Shown here: in pieces, positions 1 to 7,658 of the stretch
Numbering within the stretch: the stretch's first letter is position 1
Layout of the letters: every line of letters begins with the position of its first letter
Source of the DNA: Caedimonas sp.
GTDB taxonomy: Bacteria > Pseudomonadota > Alphaproteobacteria > Caedimonadales > Caedimonadaceae
Length of the DNA stretch: 42,033 bases
Reading direction: 5' to 3'
Assembly: GCA_016794245.1 (NCBI GenBank)
Contig: JAEUKR010000014.1
Coordinates: 1 to 42,033, forward strand
Notes under the pieces: generated by a model
What the model saw: only the letters and a program-made list of their open reading frames with translations
What the model was told of the DNA's origin: nothing
The model's database searches: none
Translations under genes and position numbers: made by a program

Positions 1-150
1 CCAGGCATACCTAACAGATCCTAAACCATCCCCACAATACACAACCCATCCTAAAACAAACCCCAATACCTTCTAAACCCACACACCACCATACGACCAA
101 CCCTAACCAAAATATCTACAGCACAACTACACCCAAAAAAAATCTGTAAA
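1..150. other. C/A-rich, almost G-less stretch at window edge
   Basis: The first 140-150 bases contain very few G residues and consist mostly of C, A and some T, unlike anything else in the window. No reading frame, repeat unit or RNA fold was recognised. It may be a low-quality contig edge or a decayed sequence; the sequence alone does not decide. Confidence 0.5.
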
Positions 151-208
151 CTCCAAGCTCCTCAGTATATCATTGTGATAGTACCTTGGGAAACTACACC
201 TGATCTAA

Positions 209-448
209 GCGCAACTGATTAAGGTGACTGCAGAATATGCAAAAATTCATGCCACCAGAACAATCACTATTGAGACTTTAGCCCGCAATCATTCAGATGA
301 GAATTATTTAAAGACACATCAATTCTATAAAAAAGGTTTCCAGCCGCTCTTTAATCTGAAAGCAGTAGGGTATGAGTTCAATATTTTATGGTGTATATGT
401 CAAAAAGTTTGGATAATATGTCAGTTAAAGTTTCTTCTGGATCGATGA
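209..448 (+). pseudogene. C-terminal remnant of a GNAT acetyltransferase
   Basis: The frame opens after an in-frame stop and reads AQLIK, then TITIETLARNHSDENYL, then HQFYKKGF. This matches the C-terminal half of GNAT N-acetyltransferases, where an acetyl-CoA-binding helix is followed by the FYxKxGF strand. The first half of the fold, including the RxxGxG/A loop, is missing, and no start codon with a ribosome-binding site is seen (GTG at 224 is the first candidate). The family's usual C-terminus seems to continue in another frame (MVYMSKSLDN from 388), so a frameshift near 385 is likely. It is therefore called a broken gene. The substrate cannot be told. Confidence 0.5.
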
Positions 449-513
449 ACATCAGACCTTTTACAGAAACCGACATCTACATCATCGTTACTTACCTTGT
501 CGAACATAGTTAG
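388..513 (+). pseudogene. N-terminal remnant of a second GNAT acetyltransferase
   Basis: This frame ends MNIRPFTETDIYIIVTYL, followed shortly by two stops. MNIRPFxExD at a start is the common N-terminus of GNAT acetyltransferases. ATG 445 is the probable original start; the in-frame part from 388 looks like the displaced C-terminus of the preceding GNAT remnant. Only about 22 residues of the second protein survive. Together the two pieces suggest a former tandem pair of acetyltransferase genes, now decayed. Confidence 0.4.
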
Positions 514-610
514 TGAATATAACTCTAGTAATTATGGGAATGAAGGCTTGATTTTCATAATCGCTAGAGCTTTTGTATTTATAAATAATGTTTTTAAGGC
601 GAGATTTTAA

Positions 611-700
611 GTGCCTATTATCATCGTTTTACCATTTGTCCTCTATTTTCTTGTTCTTTTGATGGATCTTAAGCTTTGTTGGTATATGAAATCAGATTAA
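611..700 (+). CDS. possible 29-residue hydrophobic peptide
   Basis: A GTG start at 611 is preceded by AAGG at 597-600. The frame encodes a very hydrophobic segment (PIIIVLPFVLYFLVLLMDL) followed by a short polar tail, which would form one membrane helix. Nothing is recognised. In AT-rich intergenic sequence such a frame can arise by chance, so this is only a candidate. Confidence 0.2.
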   Translation: MPIIIVLPFVLYFLVLLMDLKLCWYMKSD

Positions 701-732
701 AGAGAGTGTCTTTTAAGTCTCACTAAGTTATT

Positions 733-1767
733 CTAAGAAGCTAATTTTGCTTCAACGATCTTAATGCGGGTTTGAGGATTATAAATAGCATGCAGTTGAA
801 GTCCCGCCTTTTGCAAAAGCGCTTCGAATTCCTTTTTTGTTCGTTCGATTCCTGCCCCTAAAACAAGGCCGCTACTTATGTCGAAGTCAATAAAGGGGGA
901 TGCTGGAGTTGTTGCTGAGAGAGGTTCTTCGACTAAATCTATAATTAAAATACGCCCCGAGGGGGTTAAGTTTTTGGTGCAATTTTTGAGAATTTTTAAA
1001 GCATCTTCATCATTCCAATTGTGAAGAACCCGTTTTAAGATATAGAGATCTCCACCTGAAGGAATATGATCAAAGAAACTTCCCCCTATTGCCTGATAAT
1101 GCCCTTTAAACATAGAACTAGCTGTAAGATATTTGGGATTTTTCACTGTTCCAGGGAGGTCAAAGAGAATTATTTGACTATTTGGAGAAGCTTTTAAAAT
1201 TTCTGCACTTAAGCTTCCTTGATTACCCCCCACATCTACAATCGTTTTATAAATGCTGAAGTCGAAAGCTTTGACTATCTCCTGATCTTCATATTGAGAG
1301 TAATCACTCATACCTGCATCAAATCTCTTTTTGGCATCTGGATTTCGTTCAATATAGTCATAGAAAGTCTCTCCATAAACCTCTTGAAATGCAGGTTTTC
1401 CTGAACGCACCGATATCTCTAGGTTACCCAAGGCATTCCATCGTCTTAAATCTAATTCCTTGGCGACAGCTGTTCGAAGGGATTGAGGATGGCTGGATAA
1501 AAGAAGTTTTGATGTTTCTGTCAAGGTAAAATTTTGATCTTCCGTATAGCCAAAAATGCCATGTGTTACCAAAACACGCATCAGCCGATAAAGAGCTTTT
1601 GCGTTTGTATGGGTAAGCGCTGAAAGATTTTCAAGAGACTGAGGATCTTTTTCAAGATGGTCTGCAATGCAGAGTTCTGCGGCTACATGTAAACATCGTG
1701 CAACAGTGTGGGAGCAGACCGTTTTAAGAATATGTTCTCGAGCAGAATGCGATGATGACACTATCAT
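733..1767 (-). CDS. SAM-dependent O-methyltransferase (plant-type, family 2)
   Basis: The 344-residue protein has the two parts typical of small-molecule O-methyltransferases of the acetylserotonin/hydroxyneurosporene type. An N-terminal winged-helix dimerisation domain covers about residues 12-95 (VAAELCIADHL, ALYRLMRVL). A Rossmann SAM-binding domain starts with VDVGGNQGS at 177-185. LHNWNDE at 248-254 holds the usual catalytic His. It would transfer a methyl group from SAM to a hydroxyl of a cytoplasmic small molecule; the substrate is unknown. It lies divergent to a TetR regulator across shared operators, so it is probably that regulator's target. ATG 1767 has no clear ribosome-binding site of its own; a 16-codon frame with a good site ends just upstream and may couple its translation. 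The AT-rich setting suggests acquired DNA. Confidence 0.85.
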   Translation of the reverse strand: MIVSSSHSAREHILKTVCSHTVARCLHVAAELCIADHLEKDPQSLENLSALTHTNAKALYRLMRVLVTHGIFGYTEDQNFTLTETSKLLLSSHPQSLRTAVAKELDLRRWNALGNLEISVRSGKPAFQEVYGETFYDYIERNPDAKKRFDAGMSDYSQYEDQEIVKAFDFSIYKTIVDVGGNQGSLSAEILKASPNSQIILFDLPGTVKNPKYLTASSMFKGHYQAIGGSFFDHIPSGGDLYILKRVLHNWNDEDALKILKNCTKNLTPSGRILIIDLVEEPLSATTPASPFIDFDISSGLVLGAGIERTKKEFEALLQKAGLQLHAIYNPQTRIKIVEAKLAS

Positions 1768-1772
1768 GGAAT

Positions 1773-1823
1773 TTATAACAGAAAAAGTGAAATAAGTGTT
1801 TTTAAAGTTTGAATTTTTCTCAT
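1773..1823 (-). CDS. possible 16-residue leader peptide before the methyltransferase
   Basis: On the minus strand AAGGAG stands 8 nt before ATG 1823. The frame reads MRKIQTLKTLISLFLL and stops at 1773, five bases before the methyltransferase ATG. It has the only strong ribosome-binding site in this 5' region, so ribosomes finishing here could re-initiate on the methyltransferase. An alternative is a decayed upstream start. It is not recognised as any known leader. Confidence 0.35.
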   Translation of the reverse strand: MRKIQTLKTLISLFLL

Positions 1824-1849
1824 AATTATTTCTCCTTTAGAAATTATAA

Positions 1850-1878
1850 TTGATTACCAAAATAAATCATGCCTTAAT
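1850..1878 (+). promoter_or_regulatory. probable promoter of the TetR gene
   Basis: TTGATT (1850-1855) and CTTAAT (1873-1878) are 17 bp apart. The start point would fall inside the first TetR operator, which fits autorepression. On the other strand TTGACC followed 17 bp later by CATGAT, or TATAAT at 1848-1843, could serve the methyltransferase. Confidence 0.4.
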
Positions 1879-1917
1879 CTAACCGATTGGTCAATCCATT
1901 TTTAACCGATTGGTTAA
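1879..1917. promoter_or_regulatory. twin TetR-type operators
   Basis: Two near-identical 16-bp sites lie 23 bp apart: CTAACCGATTGGTCAA (1879-1894) and TTAACCGATTGGTTAA (1902-1917). The second is a perfect palindrome with 6-bp arms (TTAACC/GGTTAA) around GATT. They sit between the divergent methyltransferase and TetR genes, over the likely promoters, as expected for autoregulated TetR operators. Confidence 0.65.
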
Positions 1918-1938
1918 TTCTTTTAAGGGGAGGTTCAA

Positions 1939-2514
1939 ATGACTGAAAAAAGCTCTGAAGCTCGGCAAAACATCCTGAAATCTGCGCGCGTAAATTTTTT
2001 GGAAAAAGGATTTTCAGGAACTTCCATGAGTCAGATTGCCAAAGATGCTGGTGTGACTAAAGGTCTCTTATTTTATTATTTCAATACTAAGGAGGAGCTT
2101 TGGCAACGTGTTAAGGATTATATCCTGGGAGAAGAAACAATTCATCAGATAAAGGAAATTCCGTTAGATAGATTTGAAAACTTTATCGCATCTATCCTGA
2201 ATTTGCGCTTTGAACTTTATGCCCGCAACCCAGACCTCGTCAGGATGATGATTTGGCAACGATGTGATTCACAAAAGGCGCATATTGAGGGAACAAAAGC
2301 CTTGCCTGCTAATATGTGGGAAAAAGCATTTTTAGATTTTCAAGAGAAAGGAGAGATCAACCAAACCATAAACTTGATGATTCTGACGGATCTAGTCTAT
2401 GCTTTAAGCGCCATGCCCTTTCTCGAAAATTTATCTTGGGTTTATGAAGACGATCATCGGGAAACTTATAAACATATGGTTAAAGAAATGATTCTGGCAT
2501 TTGTAAAGCGTTAG
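1939..2514 (+). CDS. TetR/AcrR-family transcriptional regulator
   Basis: The 191-residue protein has a typical TetR N-terminal helix-turn-helix: ARQNILKSARVNFLEKGF at 8-25, then TSMSQIAKDAGVTKGLLFYYFNTKEELW up to residue 55. A helical ligand-binding/dimerisation domain follows. AGGGGAGG about 7 nt before ATG supports the start. It presumably represses itself and the divergent O-methyltransferase by binding the two TTAACCGATTGGTTAA-like sites upstream, with relief by an unknown small molecule. Family membership is clear from sequence; the regulated target is inferred from position. Confidence 0.92.
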   Translation: MTEKSSEARQNILKSARVNFLEKGFSGTSMSQIAKDAGVTKGLLFYYFNTKEELWQRVKDYILGEETIHQIKEIPLDRFENFIASILNLRFELYARNPDLVRMMIWQRCDSQKAHIEGTKALPANMWEKAFLDFQEKGEINQTINLMILTDLVYALSAMPFLENLSWVYEDDHRETYKHMVKEMILAFVKR

Positions 2515-2654
2515 CTTATCCAAATCTTTTTTTTGAGTTAAATCTTTCCCTCTTGAAGAATTGAAAGCCGTTTATTGAGAATTTATTTTTCTGCGGCAGC
2601 TCTTGTTTATTGTCCAGAAATAAACGCCATCCTTTGAAAATTTGGCCTTGACGC

Positions 2655-3593
2655 TTAATCAGAAACGCCCATCAAACTTTCGGCAAAAGATTTTGCCTCG
2701 AAGTCTCTCAAATCATCTACTCCTTCTCCAATACCAATCGCATACACAGGAAGGTTGAACTTTTCCGCAAGAGCGATTAAAACGCCGCCTTTCGCCGTAC
2801 CATCAAGCTTGGTCATCACCAACCCCGTTATTTGCGCTGTTTTCTGAAAGATCTCGACCTGGGCATGAGCATTCTGACCTATTGTTGCGTCCAGCACAAG
2901 AAGACACTCGTGGGGCGCCGAAGGATCTACTTTTTGAAGGACGCGACGAATCTTGGCAAGTTCAGCCATCAAATCCTGTTTATTATGAAGTCGCCCTGCC
3001 GTATCAATAAGAAGGATATCGTCTTGAGCTTGCCGCGCCTTGGCATAAGCTTCGTAAGCAAGGCTCGCCGGGTCCGATCCCTGGGGCGCCACTTCCACGG
3101 GAATACCAGAACGATCACCCCACATCACAAGTTGTTCTATGGCTGCTGCGCGGAAAGTATCCCCGGCGGCCAATCGTACTTTGAGTCCCCTTGTTTGAAA
3201 CAGACGTCCAAGTTTGCCAATGGTGGTTGTTTTGCCGCTTCCGTTTACGCCCACCACCAGAATTACCCATGGCTTATGCGTCTTGCTGATTTGAAGTGAT
3301 TTGGCGACGGGCTTAAGAATCCGGGTTATTTCTTGGGCAAGGAAACTGTGAATTTCTTCTTTCGTGATATCATCGTTGAAACGATTTTTTCGCAGAAGAG
3401 TCGTCAGTTTTTGGGCAGTTTCAACCCCAAGGTCGGACGAGATCAGCAGATCTTCCAACGCAAGCAGGGTTTCATCATCCAGCTTTTTCCGCGTAAAAAT
3501 GGCGCTGATTCCTTGGGTGAGCTTATGAGAGGATTCTTTCAGCCCATCTTTAAGGCGTGAAACCCAATTACTTTTTTTTGCTTCTTCTTCCAT
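2655..3593 (-). CDS. ftsY: Signal recognition particle receptor FtsY
   Basis: FtsY is the SRP-family GTPase that docks ribosome-nascent chain-SRP complexes at the inner membrane for co-translational insertion. At 312 residues this is a short form with little acidic A domain. An N-domain helical bundle (about 15-95) precedes the G domain with P-loop GVNGSGKTT (115-123), the DTFRAAA motif (145-151), DTAGR (197-201) and TKLDGTAKGG (261-270). The last residues (SLMGVSD) are less conserved. It is transcribed alone and divergent from the HTH-ntrYX block. The start is the ATG in the 65-bp divergent gap. Confidence 0.97.
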   Translation of the reverse strand: MEEEAKKSNWVSRLKDGLKESSHKLTQGISAIFTRKKLDDETLLALEDLLISSDLGVETAQKLTTLLRKNRFNDDITKEEIHSFLAQEITRILKPVAKSLQISKTHKPWVILVVGVNGSGKTTTIGKLGRLFQTRGLKVRLAAGDTFRAAAIEQLVMWGDRSGIPVEVAPQGSDPASLAYEAYAKARQAQDDILLIDTAGRLHNKQDLMAELAKIRRVLQKVDPSAPHECLLVLDATIGQNAHAQVEIFQKTAQITGLVMTKLDGTAKGGVLIALAEKFNLPVYAIGIGEGVDDLRDFEAKSFAESLMGVSD

Positions 3594-3626
3594 CGGTTAG
3601 TTGCTCGACTTTCTCTGGTCATTGAC

Positions 3627-3656
3627 TTTATAAATATTGAAAGGCAGCATAGCCAA
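3627..3656 (-). promoter_or_regulatory. probable ftsY promoter
   Basis: Read on the minus strand, TTGGCT (3656-3651) and TATAAA (3632-3627) are 18 bp apart. The start point would lie about 27 nt before the ftsY ATG. Confidence 0.4.
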
Positions 3657-3658
3657 TT

Positions 3659-3928
3659 ATGATGAATGATGTAAGTGATAAAAATCTTTGTGAAATCGGT
3701 TTGGATTGTGTTGTAGAGAGCAAGCTTAAAACTTACTTTAAGGCTTTAAACGGTGATCCACCAACCACGAATTTGCACGCCCGGATTATTCGCGAGGTTG
3801 AAAAACCCTTGATTGCCCTTGCGCTTAAACATACGAAGGGCAATAAAGTCAAGGCGGCCGCGCTATTGGGAATGAACCGCAACACGCTTTATAAAAAAAT
3901 CCAGGAGCTTGGGCTTGAGCAAGGTTGA
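3659..3928 (+). CDS. Stand-alone Fis/NtrC-type helix-turn-helix protein
   Basis: The 89-residue protein corresponds to only the C-terminal end of an alphaproteobacterial NtrC. It has the linker (LDCVVESKLKTYFKALNGD), then ARIIREVEKPLI and a Fis-type HTH, GNKVKAAALLGMNRNTLYKKI (about 61-81). Receiver and AAA+ domains are absent and no remnant of them lies upstream, where the ftsY promoter begins. In many relatives ntrB-ntrC directly precede ntrY-ntrX. This gene occupies that place, five bases before ntrY and co-oriented with it. It could be a functional Fis-like DNA-bending regulator derived from ntrC, or a distinct Fis; intact frame and spacing argue against a dead remnant. Confidence 0.85.
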   Translation: MMNDVSDKNLCEIGLDCVVESKLKTYFKALNGDPPTTNLHARIIREVEKPLIALALKHTKGNKVKAAALLGMNRNTLYKKIQELGLEQG

Positions 3929-3933
3929 ACATC

Positions 3934-6156
3934 ATGCGCGTCTTTAAAGTGGACACGAGAATAATGACCGAGGTTCTTTATGGCTGGAGCCAACGCTTTA
4001 AAATTCCTCAAAAACTTGTAGGGCTTTTGTTGTTGGTTGCCATGGGTGCGGGCGTGGCAACCTATACCGTTTTCACCAGTTCTGCCCTTTTGGGGGAAAA
4101 CTCTCGTAAAGTCATTTATCTTCTTAATGTCGATTTGGTGATCCTGCTTCTTTTGGGGTTCCTGATCTCACGGCGCCTTGTGAAATTGTGGGCGCAAAGA
4201 CGCAGTGGACGTGCAGGGTCAAAGTTGCATTTGAGACTCGCTTTGATTTTTGGCGTTCTGACGGTTATTCCGACCTTGTTTGTTGCGGTTTCCTCAGCTC
4301 TTTTATTTAACGAGGGTATCCAGGCATGGTTTAATGAGCGGGTTCGTACAGCCCTTAATGAATCGTCAGTCGTGGCGGAAGCCTATTTTGAAGAACATAA
4401 AAAATCAATTATGTCCGATGTTCTGGCGTTGGCGTTAAGATTTTCAGAAAATTTCGAGCGTTATGCGGCAAATCAGGATTATTTCAATCAAGAACTCGAT
4501 AAAGAATGTTTTATGATATCCTTGAATGAAGGAATCGTCTTTGGCTTGAATCACCAGATTTACGCGCGTACGCGGCTTAGTTTTTCCCTTGAGTTTGAAT
4601 CTCTCAGTTTAGTAGATCTGCAAAGAGCAAATGAGAAGGTTGTGATCCAAACAAGCGAAAGCGGCGATCGTGTCCGCGCTTTCACACGCATTCCGCACAC
4701 GGACGCTTTCATTATTGCCGGTCGCTATTTGGATAACAGAGTCCTGAAACGCATTAATAATACGCGCGACGCGGTCAGTGAATATAATCAGCTTGAGGCG
4801 CTGCAAAGCGATCTTGAAATAAAGCTTGCAGTATCCTTCATGATCGTTGCCTTGATTTTACTTCTTGCGGCAGTATGGATGGGATTATTGTTTGCCGATC
4901 ATATGGTTCGTCCGATCAGCGAGCTTATCTTTGCAGCCGAAAGCGTGCGGCAGGGAAACTATACTATCCGCGTCTCGGAAAAAACCTCCGACGATGAAAT
5001 TTCCATTCTTTCCCGCGCTTTTAACCGGATGACGACAGAACTGAAAACGCAGCAAAAAGAGTTGGTTGAGGCCAATCAACAAATAGATCAGCGTCGACAA
5101 TTTATTGAAGATGTGTTGGAAGGCGTCACAGCAGGCGTTATTGAGCTTTCTGTCCACGGACAGATTCGCCTTCTGAACCGGTCGGCGGTCGAGCTTCTGT
5201 CTTTGGGGGACGACTCTGTGATTGGCAGGAATATTGAAAGCGTCGTGCCTGAAATGATGGATTATCTGGCGGAGGCTTTTGAAAGTAAAAGCCGTTTTTA
5301 TCAAGCCGAACTTTCCGTGACGCGGCATGGTTTCACAAAGATGCTTCTTGTGCGCGTCGTGTTGGAATACACTGAAAAAGCCTTGCAGGGTTTTATCGTG
5401 ACGTTTGATGATGTGACCGCGTTAATGGCGGCACAACGAAAAGCGGCATGGTCGGATGTCGCAAGACGAATCGCCCACGAAATTAAAAATCCTTTAACGC
5501 CTATTCAATTGTCAGCCGAAAGATTGCGGCGAAAATATCTCAAGGATATCCAGGGGGATCGGGCGAACTTTGAGACATGTATCGACACCATTGTTCGCCA
5601 GGTTGATCACATGGAACGCTTGGTTTCTGAATTCTCAAGTTTCGCAAGAATGCCGAACCCTGTTATGGTTGCCGAAGACCTGGTGGAATTATGTCAGCAA
5701 GCAATCTATCTGCAAAAGTCTGCTTATCCTCATATCGAGTTCAGAATTGAATGTGCGGATAAATCATTGAAAGTACTTTGTGATTCTTCCCAAATGGATC
5801 AAGTGTTCACCAATCTTTTACAAAATGCGATTGACTCGATAGAAAGTTTCAGACAAAAAAATAATGGAGATCCTTTGTTAAAAGGGTGCATCGTCATTGC
5901 TCTGTTCCGCAATCAGAAACGTTTGACCGTCACTGTGGAAGACAATGGCGAAGGATTCCCGGATAACAGGTTTCGCCTCCTTGACCCTTATGTAACGTTA
6001 CGGGAAAAAGGAACAGGACTTGGATTGGCGATCGTAAAAAAAATTGTTGAAGATCATTCAGGTGAATTGTCTCTCGAAAACAAAGAAGAACGAGGTGCAC
6101 GCGTCAGAATGAGTTTTCCTGTCGGAATTCTTGTCAAAACGCCTGAAGTGCCGTAG
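3934..6156 (+). CDS. ntrY: Sensor histidine kinase NtrY
   Basis: NtrY is the membrane kinase of the NtrYX two-component system, linked in alphaproteobacteria to nitrogen, redox and envelope control. About 740 residues. Transmembrane helices lie near 28-52, 60-85 and 98-125, with a long periplasmic segment to about 295 and a fourth helix near 298-322. HAMP, a PAS-like domain (about 390-490), HisKA with HEIKNPLTP (phospho-acceptor His515) and a HATPase domain (NLLQNAIDSIES, DNGEGFP, GTGLGLAIVKKI) follow. The start chosen is ATG 3934, nine bases after AAGG; TTG 3925 would lack a site and overlap the upstream stop. It forms one operon with the HTH gene and ntrX. Confidence 0.95.
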   Translation: MRVFKVDTRIMTEVLYGWSQRFKIPQKLVGLLLLVAMGAGVATYTVFTSSALLGENSRKVIYLLNVDLVILLLLGFLISRRLVKLWAQRRSGRAGSKLHLRLALIFGVLTVIPTLFVAVSSALLFNEGIQAWFNERVRTALNESSVVAEAYFEEHKKSIMSDVLALALRFSENFERYAANQDYFNQELDKECFMISLNEGIVFGLNHQIYARTRLSFSLEFESLSLVDLQRANEKVVIQTSESGDRVRAFTRIPHTDAFIIAGRYLDNRVLKRINNTRDAVSEYNQLEALQSDLEIKLAVSFMIVALILLLAAVWMGLLFADHMVRPISELIFAAESVRQGNYTIRVSEKTSDDEISILSRAFNRMTTELKTQQKELVEANQQIDQRRQFIEDVLEGVTAGVIELSVHGQIRLLNRSAVELLSLGDDSVIGRNIESVVPEMMDYLAEAFESKSRFYQAELSVTRHGFTKMLLVRVVLEYTEKALQGFIVTFDDVTALMAAQRKAAWSDVARRIAHEIKNPLTPIQLSAERLRRKYLKDIQGDRANFETCIDTIVRQVDHMERLVSEFSSFARMPNPVMVAEDLVELCQQAIYLQKSAYPHIEFRIECADKSLKVLCDSSQMDQVFTNLLQNAIDSIESFRQKNNGDPLLKGCIVIALFRNQKRLTVTVEDNGEGFPDNRFRLLDPYVTLREKGTGLGLAIVKKIVEDHSGELSLENKEERGARVRMSFPVGILVKTPEVP

Positions 6157-6200
6157 GCTGGAGAACATAAATTATCGGAAGATCACATAATGGGAGCATA

Positions 6201-7574
6201 ATGTCGCAAGAAGTACTCATTGTTGATGATGAAGCAGATATTTGTCGGCTTATTTCAGAAACGCTTGAAGATGAAGGCTATTATACGCGCCATGCTTTGG
6301 ATGGTACAATGGCGCTTGAGGCGATTCAGTCCCGTTGTCCGAGTCTGGCCATTCTGGATATCTGGCTGGGAGATAGCCGATTTGACGGGATCAAGCTTTT
6401 AGAGTTGATCCGAAGAGATTATCCTCATTTGCCTGTACTTATGATGAGCGGTCACGGAACTATTGAAACGGCTGTTCAGGCGATTAAAATGGGGGCTTAT
6501 GATTTTATTGAAAAACCTTTTAAAACGGATCGCTTGCTGTTGGCGGTGCGGCGTGTGTCCGAAGCTGTGAAACTGCGCCGCGAAAATCTGGAGTTGAAGG
6601 CGCGGACGGTCGATATTGCCGAGCTTACAGGAATGGCGCCTTCCACAAACCAGCTTAGACGACTTGTCGAGCGTGTGGCGCCGACCAATAGTCGCGTATT
6701 GATTTCAGGAAGTTCAGGAACCGGAAAAGAAGTCGTTGCCCGCCTTATCCATCAAAAATCAAAACGAAAAGACGGTCCGTTCGTGGTTCTGAATTGCGCC
6801 ACTCTGGATGCCAATCGGTTTGAAACGGTTCTTTTGGGCGCCGAAGATCAGGAGGGACAAAAGACGGGTCTTTTTGAACAGGCTCATCATGGAACGCTTT
6901 TATTTGATGAAGTGACGGATATGCCCCTTGAAACGCAAGGAAAGATTTTGCGCTTTCTTCAGGAGAGAACTTTTGCAAGGGTGGGGGGAAAGCGCAAGGT
7001 GGAAGTTGATGTACGCGTGATCGCCTCAAGCAGTCGGGATGTCCAAAAATCTGTTGAAGACAAGCGTTTCAGGGAAGAGCTGTATTATCGTTTGAACGTC
7101 GTACCCATCAGAATTCCCTCTCTCAAGGAACGTCAGGAAGATATTCCTCTTCTTGCGCAGGAGCTGGTCGCCCATGTTGCCACTCTGAATGGATTGCCGC
7201 CGAAAAAATTTTCTGAGGATGCTCTTCTTGTGCTTCAGTCTTATGATTGGCCTGGCAATATTCGTCAGCTTAAAAATGTGATTGAATGGGTTTTGATCAT
7301 GGCTTCTGAGCATGATTCAGAGGTCATTACGGCAAATTTTTTACCTGCCGAGATCTGTAGCGAAACATCGACGCTTTTGCAGAATGATCAAAGCCTTAGG
7401 GTCATGTCTTTGCCTCTTCGGGAAGCGCGGGAGAATTTTGAGAAAGATTATTTACTCGCTCAGGTTGCTCGTTTTTCTGGTAATATTTCACAAACGGCCA
7501 ATTTTGTGGGAATGGAGCGATCGGCGCTTCATCGTAAATTAAAAAATTTGCAGATTGAACGAAGCAATCGCTAA
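6201..7574 (+). CDS. ntrX: Response regulator NtrX (sigma-54-type AAA+ regulator)
   Basis: The partner of NtrY, 457 residues. The receiver domain (1-120) has acidic residues D9-D10-E11 and phospho-acceptor D53 (ILDIWLGD). The AAA+ domain carries Walker A GSSGTGKE (170-177) and Walker B LLFDEV (233-238). A C-terminal Fis-type HTH reads SGNISQTANFVGMERSALHRK. The sigma-54-contacting GAFTGA loop is missing: where it should lie the sequence reads LLGAEDQEGQKTGLFEQA. This is usual in alphaproteobacterial NtrX, which are thought to work largely without sigma-54. GGGAG about 4 nt before ATG supports the start. Confidence 0.96.
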   Translation: MSQEVLIVDDEADICRLISETLEDEGYYTRHALDGTMALEAIQSRCPSLAILDIWLGDSRFDGIKLLELIRRDYPHLPVLMMSGHGTIETAVQAIKMGAYDFIEKPFKTDRLLLAVRRVSEAVKLRRENLELKARTVDIAELTGMAPSTNQLRRLVERVAPTNSRVLISGSSGTGKEVVARLIHQKSKRKDGPFVVLNCATLDANRFETVLLGAEDQEGQKTGLFEQAHHGTLLFDEVTDMPLETQGKILRFLQERTFARVGGKRKVEVDVRVIASSSRDVQKSVEDKRFREELYYRLNVVPIRIPSLKERQEDIPLLAQELVAHVATLNGLPPKKFSEDALLVLQSYDWPGNIRQLKNVIEWVLIMASEHDSEVITANFLPAEICSETSTLLQNDQSLRVMSLPLREARENFEKDYLLAQVARFSGNISQTANFVGMERSALHRKLKNLQIERSNR

Positions 7575-7658
7575 TCAGGATCTGTAAAACTTTCTTCACA
7601 GAGCCTGAAAACAGATCAGCCTGCAACCAGACCATTAAAAAAACAGCGAGATACCAAG

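Noticed and set aside
7575-7658. Hairpin GATCTGT/ACAGATC after ntrX as a terminator
   Set aside because: The loop is about 27 bases, no T run follows, and trkA follows closely in the same direction.
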